Position numbers and translations under genes: made by a program
Shown: positions 1-11,000 of the stretch, one piece after another
Numbering within the stretch: position 1 is the stretch's first letter
How the letters are laid out: every line of letters starts with the position of its first letter
The notes under the pieces: generated by a model
The model's database searches: none
The model's input: only the letters and a program-made list of their open reading frames with translations
What the model was told of the DNA's origin: nothing
Source: Angomonas deanei
Lineage: Eukaryota; Euglenozoa; Kinetoplastea; Trypanosomatida; Trypanosomatidae
Direction of reading: 5' to 3'
Length of the DNA: 64,000 bases
Assembly (NCBI GenBank): GCA_903995115.1
Contig: LR877163.1
Span: 248,001 to 312,000 of the forward strand

Positions 1-1
1 C

Positions 2-1597
2 GCCAAGGGACGCTCCTATGTGCAGTACAGCGCGGTGTTCAGCAAGTCCCACGCGCAAGGGCCGCTCGTGTACTTTAGACGCGTGCTGGACCCTCGTCTG
101 TCCGACAGCAACATCCCCACCAACCTTTCTGGTGTCTTTGGCAACATGGCGCCGCTGTGTTTGTTTTATTTTCAGTACATTGGCCTACTGTCAGTGGCCT
201 TCACGACGATTATCACCCAATCGTACTTCCGGGATGAGTTCCCGATCAGCGACACCGAGGACTTTCATGATTGTCTGCCCACGCTGGTCTCCTTACGAGG
301 TCAAACCGTTCAGCAAATCGCCGCCAAGATGGAAAATGAAAAGTACAAGCAGCGGTTAGAAAAGCTGTCCTGGGTGCGTTGGTTCAAGGGGATCCTGCTG
401 GTGGTGCAGCGGCCCAAGCTGGTGATCAACCTCGACGAGTGGGATCTCTCCAACTGCGACCGGGTGGAGGCGATTGACGACAAGAATCTGAGTGACCTCA
501 GCCTCGCCTCCGTGCTGACGCTGGATGCGCCGTGTGTGGACCACTCCATGCTGGGCCAGACGCCATACCATGGCAAGAAACAAACCGTCCTCGCCGTTTT
601 GTTGAAGGCGCTCGACTTTTTGGGCTACTTTACGCATCCCGAGAAGGAGGAGGAAGAGGAGGAGGACGGCAACTACGACGACAACGAAAACGGTAATAAT
701 AATAATATGAATATGAATCCACTACCACCGCATCATAATATGGAAGTGGCACAGCAGCAAGGCATGCCACCACAGGGCGAGTACAACGCGGATATGGAGG
801 AGCCCATCCCAGAGGACTCTATTTTCCCCGACTTCACCGTCAAATCGCTGGAGAGCTGCCCCCTCGAGTTCCAAGGCCCCTTGCTGCGACTGACGGAGCT
901 CGCCCGTATTCGTGCGCTCAATGCCAATCCCGTGCAGTACGTGGAGTTCGACCTGGATGAGGTGAACCACCCCGTGCCGCTGGAGGAGGAGACCGAGGGG
1001 CCCATCCTGCTGGCGAGTCGCGTGGCGTGTTTCATTTCTGTGCCGTATCTTCGGCCGAAGGAGGATACCGGACCGCTGACGTGGTCTCCGGTGTACAGTC
1101 GTCATTTAAGTGCCTTCGCCGTGATTGTCCGCGCCATGAACAAATCTTTACGCGAGTTTGTGGAAGTGATGGCCGCCTCCGTGTTTCTGTCCAGAAGCAG
1201 CGACTGCTCCATTGCAGAGTTTTCCGCCTTAACCCAGTTATTACCATTTGGCGATATTCCCAGCACCATTGGCGGACTGTTATTGCATTACGTGCTGGTG
1301 TTCCCCGTCGACTACGAGTGCGACTTGCACACGAAAAAAGATCGTCTACAGTATTTACAAACCAAATTTAGTTGGATCCGGGATTTGCCGGTACAACTGC
1401 GCCGGGTGATGGAGTTTACCTTTATTGGCCTGTACTTGTTGAATAGTTATGTCTATCACTGTGGTCCGCCGCTTTTTACGATTCCGCTGGAGGAGATACA
1501 CGGCGCGTTAGCGTTATTGACGGAACGATGGGAGGCGCACTTGGATGGCGAAATACCCAAAGATGTGCATGAATTATGGCCTCCACGTAAAAAATAA
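2..1597 (+). CDS. MKT1: MKT1-like post-transcriptional regulator, 3' part
   Basis: The reading frame is open at the left edge, so the start lies outside the window; about 531 residues are visible. The last 200 or so (nt 990-1500) resemble the MKT1 C-terminal domain: an 'LLASRV' strand, then a Trp-containing segment followed by 'SAFAVIVRAMNKSLREFVEV' and 'SVFLSR'. An acidic, Asn/Met-rich linker (nt 645-790) separates this from an upstream helical region. The XPG-like nuclease fold expected at the N-terminus of the family would lie off the window. In trypanosomes MKT1 works with PBP1, XAC1 and LSM12 to stabilise and activate mRNAs; that role is known for the family and only inferred here. The frame is intact and ends in TAA just before an A-run. 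The match is from memory of the domain pattern, so the family call is likely but not certain. Confidence 0.68.
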   Translation, partial: AKGRSYVQYSAVFSKSHAQGPLVYFRRVLDPRLSDSNIPTNLSGVFGNMAPLCLFYFQYIGLLSVAFTTIITQSYFRDEFPISDTEDFHDCLPTLVSLRGQTVQQIAAKMENEKYKQRLEKLSWVRWFKGILLVVQRPKLVINLDEWDLSNCDRVEAIDDKNLSDLSLASVLTLDAPCVDHSMLGQTPYHGKKQTVLAVLLKALDFLGYFTHPEKEEEEEEDGNYDDNENGNNNNMNMNPLPPHHNMEVAQQQGMPPQGEYNADMEEPIPEDSIFPDFTVKSLESCPLEFQGPLLRLTELARIRALNANPVQYVEFDLDEVNHPVPLEEETEGPILLASRVACFISVPYLRPKEDTGPLTWSPVYSRHLSAFAVIVRAMNKSLREFVEVMAASVFLSRSSDCSIAEFSALTQLLPFGDIPSTIGGLLLHYVLVFPVDYECDLHTKKDRLQYLQTKFSWIRDLPVQLRRVMEFTFIGLYLLNSYVYHCGPPLFTIPLEEIHGALALLTERWEAHLDGEIPKDVHELWPPRKK

Positions 1598-2583
1598 ATA
1601 ATAAAAAAAAAATATCAAAAGGAGTGCTTTTTTTTTTTTTTTTTTGTAGTAGGATTCATAGAAAAATAAAATTAACGAATCATCATAATCAATTATTGTA
1701 ATAAGCATGTGGGAATGTGGGTGTTTTTTAAAAATGAATTGGATTTATCAGAATAATAATAATAATAATAAAAAAATGTTGTTGTAATAAAAATAATAAA
1801 TGATAATCCATCATCATCAAAAAAAAAGTAAAACTATAGGAGTTGTTGTTCGATATAAACGAAGCTGTATTGTTTTTTTTTTTTTTTTTTAACTTTTTTT
1901 AATCTTATAAAAAAAAAAAAAATGAGGAATATTAATAAAAAAAGATAAAAACTATAATAATAAATAAAAAAAGAAAATTGAAGTGAAGGCTCAAATACGA
2001 AAAAAAAAAAAGGGAACGAAAATAACAAAAAATGTATGTAATCGTTTGTTTTCAAACCTTTTTTTTTTAATGATAGGAAAACTTCATTTTTTTTTCTTAA
2101 ATGTTTATAATTTTCTTTTTAAGAAATTCTTTTTTTTTTGTAGCGATATTTAGGGATTTTTGACTTTTTTTTTAAAAATAATGTAATCAATAAACGTAAT
2201 GAAAAAAAAAAAAAAATAATTTTCACGTATCCATATGCGTCCATCTTTTTTTTTTTTTTTTAGATGCGGGAAAAAAAAAAAATCAAAGAGTATTAATAAG
2301 AAGCGTATACCTATCCATGATAAGCATAATAACAAAAAAAAAAAAGTCAAGCAAACAAATTTAAAAAATAAAAAGCATAAAATAAAATTAATGATTCGAT
2401 GTCATTTTTTTTATATTTAAAGCAAATAATAATAATAAGAATGAAAATAGATCGAAATGTGATTGCCGTCAAAAAAAAAAAATAATAATTCATACAAAAA
2501 TACTTCTTTCTTCCTCTTTTTTTTTTTCGTTTTAGGAAACTAAAAAAGCAAAAAAAGAAACATAAAATATATCTATTATCCTC
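1598..2583. other. AT-rich intergenic spacer
   Basis: Long A and T homopolymers and short AAT runs with no convincing coding frame; short open frames here are made only of Lys, Phe and Ile from the homopolymers. The right end holds a pyrimidine tract and AG (about 2502-2535) suitable as the trans-splice acceptor of the next gene. Confidence 0.7.
2502..2535 (+). promoter_or_regulatory. Probable trans-splice acceptor
   Basis: A C/T tract that becomes a pure T run is followed by TTTTAG, 49 bases before the ATG at 2584. This is the polypyrimidine-AG layout used for spliced-leader addition in kinetoplastids. Confidence 0.5.
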
Positions 2584-3406
2584 ATGAGTGAGACACAACC
2601 GAGAAGTGCGTGGAAGGGGATGCCACCAGAGATAAAACAGAAAATAGAACAACAACGACGGGAGCGAGAACAAAGCATAACTAGCGAAAATAGTAATAAT
2701 AATAAAAAAGAAGATTCTTCCGAAATGGGGTCCAATACAAATTCTAATAATAATAATAATAATAATGATCATTATAAAAAAGTAATGACGCCACGAGGTA
2801 GTATTCGCATTTTAGCCATTCATCCACCAGGGGAGTATAATAATAATAATAATAATAAAAATGAAAAAAGGAAGAGGAAACTGTAGAACCTCAACAAAGA
2901 AGTAATCGATCCTACTAACAATGAAACACAAAATAATAATAATAATGAGTAATAAAATTCAAAAAACGGCAGAAGAGGATAAAATAGTAAAAGGAACGGT
3001 TGAACCAACCATAAAAGAAGAAAATAATAAAAATAATCAAAATAGAGAAGTAAAGACCGATACCTGTCCACCCCAGGTTCTAGAAACAAATAATAATAAT
3101 ACTAACGAAAATAAAAACATCAAGAATAATAAAAATAAAAATGAAAATCATACTCTTCAATGAAACGCTACTCAGTACATTAGAAACCTCATTTGACAGT
3201 CTTTCCCCACAACTACAGGCTAAACCGAAAAAAACACCCGAAAGGAAAAAAGACAAAAAAGAAAAAAACACATCCCACAATCAGATAATAATAATAATCA
3301 TAATAATAATCATAATAACACGGTCAGTAGTCATAATAATAATAATGCGATAAAAGGAAAACCAAAAAAGAAAAAGAAGACCAAAAAGAAGGAAGAGGCA
3401 CCGCAA

Positions 3407-3437
<31 letters not shown>

Positions 3438-4754
3438 TGAAAAAGAAACACGTCCCCTCCTACGCCAAGGCCACGCTCAGCTCCGGTGGTTATTTCAGTC
3501 CCTCGGCCTCCCCGGAAGAAAAACCGATTCACTTGACAAAAAAAAATTTAGACACGTTACAAAAAAGTTTGAAGGCGGATAAAGAAAAAAGGCATCGTCG
3601 GCCACTTTCTTGGGGAGATGAAAAGGAACAGAATCCTCCCCCTGAAAATGAAAATCATAATAATAATCCCGAAAACGAAAATCATGATAACAATAATAAT
3701 AATAGTTTGAGTGAGCACCCAGGAAAACGCTTCCCTATCGCTTCCCTTCCTTGCCGAAAACACTCCACATCACAATGAAAATGAAAATGAAAATGATAAT
3801 AATGAAAATATAGAAAACGAACTTTCCTCCAAAAATTTAACTTTTCGAGAAAATATGATGCAAATACGACAGCACATCAAACGAAGAGCCAGTGACGCCG
3901 TCGTGAGTAGCGTTCGTTTCTTATACCATATGGAAAATAATAATAATAATAATAATAGAATGATCCCAACCTTAGATTTTTCCCGTCTTCGTCGATTTAG
4001 TATGAACGAAACCAACCACAATAACAACAAAAATAACAAGAATGACGATTATTATTATTATTATGAAAACGAGGAAGAGGATCATGTGGCGAGCTCGGAG
4101 TATCCTTCTCATAATAATAATAATGATAGTGATAGTGATGAAGAAGAGGAGGAGGAAACCGAATACACGGAAGAAAGTTACGATGAGTCGTTTTATGAAC
4201 AGTTAGATCAATACGATTCCGAAAATAATAATAATAATGAAAATGAAAATAACGAAAGTGAGGAAAGTATGGAACACTCTGCGATCGATGTGACGGAAGA
4301 AGATTATCTGAGCTGTTCTTGCTCCCTCATAGAGTTTTCAAATGCTCATAATGAAAATGAAAATAACAATAATAATAAAGAAACGATGAAATTAGAAGCT
4401 AAACTAAAACATCGTGCACATGGCAAGGACTGTCCTTACTATTATGCGCCCCTGCTCATGGAGGAACGGAAAAAAGAAAAGGAAGCACGCCAAAAAGCAA
4501 AAAAAGGCGAAAATAAGGAAGCTGGTTTTTATTATTTTATTCATCCTGCCTTACGGTCCAGCCTGTTGCACACCACCTCGAATAATAGCGTTTTATTATT
4601 ACTGACGCCTTTTTTTGTCCTTGCACGAGAAGAACTTTACGGTTTGACCACTTATGTGTTGAAAAATTTGGAAAAACGATTTAATTATAAAAATGAAAAG
4701 TACATAAAAACTTCTTTTTTTACGTACTTGTATCGAAAGATGACGAATCAGTGA
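2584..4754 (+). CDS. Asn-rich protein of unknown function, broken frame
   Basis: The ATG at 2584 begins MSETQPRSAWKGMPPEIKQK, and coding-type sequence continues with changes of frame to a stop at 4754, about 720 codons. I count roughly six frame changes (near 2870, 2910, 2950, 3150, 3285 and 3740), mostly in AAT repeats or A-runs. In the right frame the AAT tracts read as poly-Asn; out of frame they read as poly-Ile or stop. The N-terminal half is Lys/Asn-rich. The C-terminal half has a basic segment, an acidic Asp/Glu/Tyr stretch (nt 4040-4290) and a more ordered tail with HRAHGKDCPYYYAPLL and a hydrophobic stretch. No family was recognised. It is the most fragmented gene in the window, so a decaying gene is possible, though the number of indels in repeats also fits poor base calling. 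Confidence 0.5.
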
Positions 4755-5048
4755 TTAGATTAGATTAGAAAGCAACGAAAAGAAATGTGACTTGATATTA
4801 CATATATGATTTTTTTTTTTTTGTTGCTACTCATTTTACATTCTTTTTTTGGTTTATTTTTCAGTTTGTGAATTACGTATAATTTTTTTTCGTTTGTTTT
4901 CTGCGGATTTATCTTTACTTTTATACTCTCTTTTTCTTTCTCACAAATATCAAATAGTTAGTTTAGAAAGAAATCGATAATCAAAGAAGTAAAAAAAGAA
5001 AAAAGAATAGCACAAATAAATAAATAAACAAAAATAAAAATAAAAAAG

Positions 5049-8000
5049 ATGGATCCCACCGCGGAAAGAGAATACTATAAAAATAGAGGGAACGCACTTT
5101 TACAAAAAAGTAAGCGTGAATCGCTCATCAGCACGCCCACCCATCCCAGTCTATTATCTCAAAATAATAATATTAATCAAAATAATAATAATAATAATAA
5201 TGCAGAAGTAGACCAACTCAAACAAGAGATTCACGCCTTACAGCAAGAAGTCCAACGACTTCACAACAATAAGAATAATAATAATAATAATAAAGTATAT
5301 AGTGAAGAAGAGGTCACCGCCATGAAAGAAAAACTAACGATTCAGTTTAACCAACACATGGCCTCGTGTCAGGAGGAAACGAATCAATATTATAATACGG
5401 TGATGCAGGCCCATGAGACCGAGGTACAGTCGTTAAACCAAACGATACAAAAGAGTATGGAGGAGAATGAACACTTGAAGCAGCTAGTGCACCAACTGCG
5501 GGAGGAGTGTGCCACTTTGCAAAATAATAATAATCATCATCAAAAAATAATAATAATAATGAACTTCAACGGCTGCAATCGGAGTTGACGAACCTAAAAG
5601 AAGCATTTCAGCAGCTGGAAAGTGAAAAACAGAATCTAGAACAAAGTTTCGCGCAAGTGCAAAATGAAAAAAGCAGATTAGAAATGGAACTACAAAAAGA
5701 AAAGGAAGAAAGTGAAAAATTATGGCAGGACTGTCAACGGTGGCAAATGACGTTAGAGCAAGTGCGGCAGGAGGCGCAGCAGACCGTGCAGGCCATGACT
5801 GAACAGATGAGAGCACTAGAGGAGGGGAAGGCGGAGCTGCAGTCCACGGTGGACCGCCTCACAGAGGAATTAAACAACAATAATAATAATAGTAATGTGA
5901 ATAATGAAGCTAATAACAATCCTTTCGCCAACGCTGAAGATCCTTTTGCCGTCAACGCTACTAGTAATCACAATACTGATGCTAATGATGAAAATGCGGA
6001 GAGGTTCAATGCCCTGCAAGCGGAGAACGCACAGCACCTGGAGAAGATAGAAGAACTACAATCCACCGTGAATCGTCTGACGGAAGAGCTAAATCATAAC
6101 ATGAATAACAATAGGAATAATGAGGCCAATAATAATCCTTTTGCCAACGCTGAAGATCCTTTTGCGGTTAACACTGCTAGTAACAATAATAACGATGTCA
6201 ACCATGAGAATATTGAAAAGATTCATGCTCTGCAGGCGGAGAACGCTCAACACGTAGAGAGGATAGCGGAACTACAGTCCACTGTGAATCGTCTTACGGA
6301 AGAACTAAACAACAACAACAATAATAATAACAACAACAACAACAACAACAATGACGCAAACAACAATCCCTTCGCTAACGCCGAAGATCCTTTCGCCAGT
6401 AAGAACAGCCGTGATAATAACAACAATGAAAATATTGAAAAGATCAACGCCTTACAAGCCGAGAATGCCCAACAAGCGGAGAGGATTGCAGAGTTGCAGT
6501 CTACTGTGAATCACCTGACGGACGAGCTCAACAACGTTAACAATAATAGCAATAGGAATAACGCCAGTAACGAAACGAACAACAATCCTTTTGCCAACGC
6601 TGAAGATCCTTTTGCAGTTAACACTACTAGCAATAATCATGATAATAGTGACATCAACTATGAGAATATTGAAAAGATCAATGCCCTAGAAGCAGAGAAT
6701 GCGCAGCACCTGGAGAAGATTGCGGAACTACAGTCCACCGTAAATCACCTCACAGAAGAACTAAACAACGTCAATAGCAATGTTACCAACGGCGATGACA
6801 ACAATGACGCAAACAACAATCCCTTCGCTAACGCTGAAGATCCTTTCGCCAGTAAGAATAGCCGTGATAATAATAATAACAATGAAAATATTGAAAAGAT
6901 TAATGTCTTACAAGCCGAGAACGCTCAACAAGCGGAGAAGATAGCAGAGCTGCAATCCACTGTGAACCGTCTCACGGAAGAGCTCAACAACAACAACGTT
7001 AACAATAATAGCAACAATACGAACAACAATCCTTTCGCTAGCGCCGAAGATCCTCTTGCCGTCAACCACAATAATAATAGTAATAATAGTAATACGGAAG
7101 CCATGCAAGCCCTACAGGAACAAATAGAGCTACTACAAGTGGAGAATGAGGAACTACGCGAGGAGCTTCAAATGACAACCGCGCGAGCCAACGAAATGCA
7201 AAATAATATTATCCATCACAATAATAATAATAATATGAGAGTGACGATAGTGAGCAAGACTGGCTAACACAGGAACAGAGTTGTCTAGGGGATGCGCAGG
7301 AAGTGAATGTCGTCAACGATGAGGAGAATGATATCGAGGGCGGTAGTGGGGTCACCACGAACCGAAATGAGCATCATGTTGCAGACGATGTACCGGAAAC
7401 CGACAGTGAAGACAACGTCAATAGTCAGAGTCATACCCCTCTCACGGAGCCACTGTCGGAGAGTAATGAAGATCTCTTCCAGCGTGATCACACCAATCGT
7501 CATCATAATAATGAAAACAATGTACCACCGGATGCCAATGAAGAGGAAGAAACCAATCCGATAGGAGATGCGGCGCAAAAACCGACGGCACCGTCCACGG
7601 ATGCCACACCCAATCACGACACCAATCATAACGAGGATTCCAGCGGGATGAGCGGTTTGGGCAAAACGTACGCGGAAACTCTTTTTGAGTTGGAAAAGAG
7701 TGAAGCCGCACGGCGTGACCTGGAGAGTGAGCTTGCCCTGCTACGAGAACGACTTCAACGACTGGAAGGTAGGGAAGAACACGGCCAGTCCTACACCGAT
7801 GCCATGTTAGATGACGGCGACTCCATTCCTGTGGATGCGGTGGAAAGCGCACCCCGACACGGCGGGCGACACCACCAACCGAGCGAGGAAGAGTATGTCG
7901 AAAATCCTTTTCTGTCCGACGGCGCCCACCACGAAGGTGGCACCAGTGACGAGGATTGTGGAGATGGCTGGTCCCGCAGCACACGGGCGCAGGGACGGAG

Positions 8001-11000
8001 TGACACCAACCCTGCCGTCCTCGGCACTTTTCAGCACAGCTCACATCCGGAGGCGAGTGAGAGTGAGGTGGAACAACAGAATGATCGGCCAACACAGGTG
8101 CAGCCCGCCAGAGGCCACCGCCATGACGAGGAGGAGGACGTGGAGAGCAGCGCCAGCACCACTGTGGTCCACAATGACGAGAATGATGAAATGACGGTTT
8201 TGGGCAAAAAGCACGCGGAATTGCAGTATCAACTAGAAAAGAGTGAAAACGAACGGAAAGTGTTGGAGGAAGAGGTGCAGTATTATAAGTCGAAGGCAAA
8301 TCATACTTCTCAAAGTGGTGAAGACGACGAGGACGAGAAAGAAATTCAAATTGAGGAACTAAGAGAAGCGGTGAGAGACTTGGAGGAGCAACTAAAAGAA
8401 AAGGAAGCGGAACGAGAAGAAACCCTCGACACCCTCGCCGATGAATTCTCCGCCAAGATTGACGACATTAGCCAACGCTACACCCAAACCATCAAGGAGT
8501 TAGAAAAAGAGCTGATGGCAGCGCAAAATGAAAACGGTGCACCTTCCAACAATATTAATCGTAATGACGACGACGATACGAAAAATAAAATAGAAGAATA
8601 CGAACTCACCATCGAGGAGTTACGGGAGGAGGTAAATGAGTTGACCAGCGCACTGCAGACACTGCAAGAGGAGATGGATAATGAAAAACAAAATAGTGAA
8701 GCGTATAAGCAGCAAATACAAGATTTACAACAGGTGTTGGCGGAGAAGGAAGCGCAGCCCGGCACTGGTATTCCTCCTGACGACGATGAGGAAACCGCCA
8801 CAATGATCGAGGAGCTCAAGGACGAGGTGGCAGCCCTACAAGAGGAACTGGCCGAGGCCAAGCGTCAGGCCAACGAGATTAGCGAAATAGAAAGCCTCAT
8901 TGAACAGCTAGAGGCGCAAGCAAAAGAAAAAGAGGCCGCCTTTCAACACCAATTAAACGAAAAAGACACCGCTAATCAATTACTGCAGCAAGAACTGGAG
9001 TTACGGAAAGCACAACAGCAATCACAACCTGAGAATAAGGAAGAGGACGGAATGCTGCAGCACTTCCAGCAGAAACTGGAAGAAATGACAAAAACGGTGC
9101 AGTCGATCCAAGAAGACCGCACACGCGCCGAGGCGGAGCTCCAGGAATGCCGACAGCAGCTACAGAACGCACGACAACAGAATGAGCGACAGGCAAAGGA
9201 GATTCAACAACTGACAAGGACGAATGAAGAAGTCACGGAGTTGATCGAGTTGGGTGCTCGTGGGGCCCAGACGGCCATTGGGGAGCGTGAGGGAGAAGTG
9301 CAAGCGTTAAGTCAAGCCTGCGAGAAGATGAAGCTGGAGCTCGCCGCCCTCGGAGATCAACACAGCGAACTACGCGCCCATTGCGCCCAGCTGGAAAAAG
9401 AAAAGCTAGCGCAAGAGGAGCAATCCCAACAGGAAAGAACAGCGCTGCAAGGAGAGCTGGCGATGCTCAAGACACAACTGAGCGAGGCTCAGACGGAGCT
9501 CACGACGGTCAAGAAACAAGCCCAGCTGGCGGCGGAGCGCAATGCAAGAGAGATGGAGTCTACCCAATCCCGCGCCGCACAGACCGTGAAGGAACTACAA
9601 GCCGCTCATCAAGCCGAGGTCACCGAGCTGCGCTCTGAGATGGACGCCTACGCGAGGAGCTACAAGTCAGCCAAACCGTAGCGGCTACCCTTCCCGCGGA
9701 GGGACAGCGATTTGAGAGTCAGATGCAGCGGGTACGAGAACAACTCACCGATACCCTGCAGGCCAACACCCGGCTGGAGGGCGAGGTGAAGGATCTAAGA
9801 GAACAGCTCCGGCACCAGTCGGCTGCCTTGCAAGGAGAAGCCACAACAGACGCACGGTTGAACAGCTTGTTAGATCGCAATGGGCAGTTAGAGCAGCGCA
9901 TCAGTCAGCTACAGACCGAGCGCAATACCCTTACTAGGGAGCGTGATGCCGCGAAGCTGGAGGCCGTGAATGCGACCAAGACGGCACAAGTCAAGGAGTC
10001 GGCGACACGGCGCATGGAAGGGGAGCTGCGCACCTTGAGAGGACAGCTCACCGCCACCAGAGACGACCTCTCCCAACGAGCCCAGGAGGACCGTGTGACA
10101 CGACTACAGCTAGAACAGCTACAAGAGGAGAAGGAATCCCTGGCCCTCACGCTGGCGGAACTGCAGGATCATGCACTGGATCAGACCGCTGCCTTATCTC
10201 TAGCGACACAGCTGAACGTGCTGTGGGAGGCGAAGGCGAACAGTGTGGCGCTGACGGTAGGAGAGTGGTCGACCGCACGGACGCACGCCTACGACTCTTT
10301 GCTGCATGCGTCTGTCCTGGAGCGACGCAAGCTGCACGCGCGGTGTGACCTCATCTCTCGCAAGACGGAGGAGGCCATCGTAGAGGGCGAGAAGCAGATG
10401 GGCGCCTATCAGACGGCCCTCGAGGAGGCGAAGCAGGAACAGCAGGAACTACGAGTCATCATTGAGCGACTGGAGAAGGATTTGAATGAGGCTGCAGAGA
10501 CCATGGCCGCCGCTACCACCGAAACACAAGCGGCGAGAGCGGAGATGAACCAAGTGCGACGTCAGGCACACGAGACGGTGTTTGAGGCCGAAAGGAACGA
10601 CAGGCGGCGCAGCTACAGCTGGCAGAGATGATACAAGCAAAGAAGTTAGCGGACACCAAGGCGGCGAGCCAGGAGGCGCTCCTGGAGAAGCAACGTATCC
10701 ACTATGAGGAGCGGGAGGCAGAGCTGCTTGGACAGTTGAACCGACTACAAGAACAGTCCGCCCTGCGTGATGCCAGCGAGCGGGAAGGACGAGAAAAGGA
10801 TGGAGTCAGCCGACAGCAATTACTGACAGACCTGCAGCAGACCCGCATGGAGCGTGACGAGGCACGGCAGCAGTCCGACAGTCAGCAAACCCAACTGAAC
10901 CGTGTGATGCAGCGGCTGGCCCAGCTGGAGGAGGAGCGCGCTCAGCGGGCAGCGGAACTCATGGACACCACGCACCAACTCTCTGCGCTATCGCAAAAAG

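Noticed and set aside
7442-8299. A 285-codon minus-strand open frame inside the giant coiled-coil gene
   Set aside because: It is a shadow of the sense frame; its composition (His/Pro/Arg) is the complement of Glu/Gln-rich codons, and every other gene in the window is on the plus strand.
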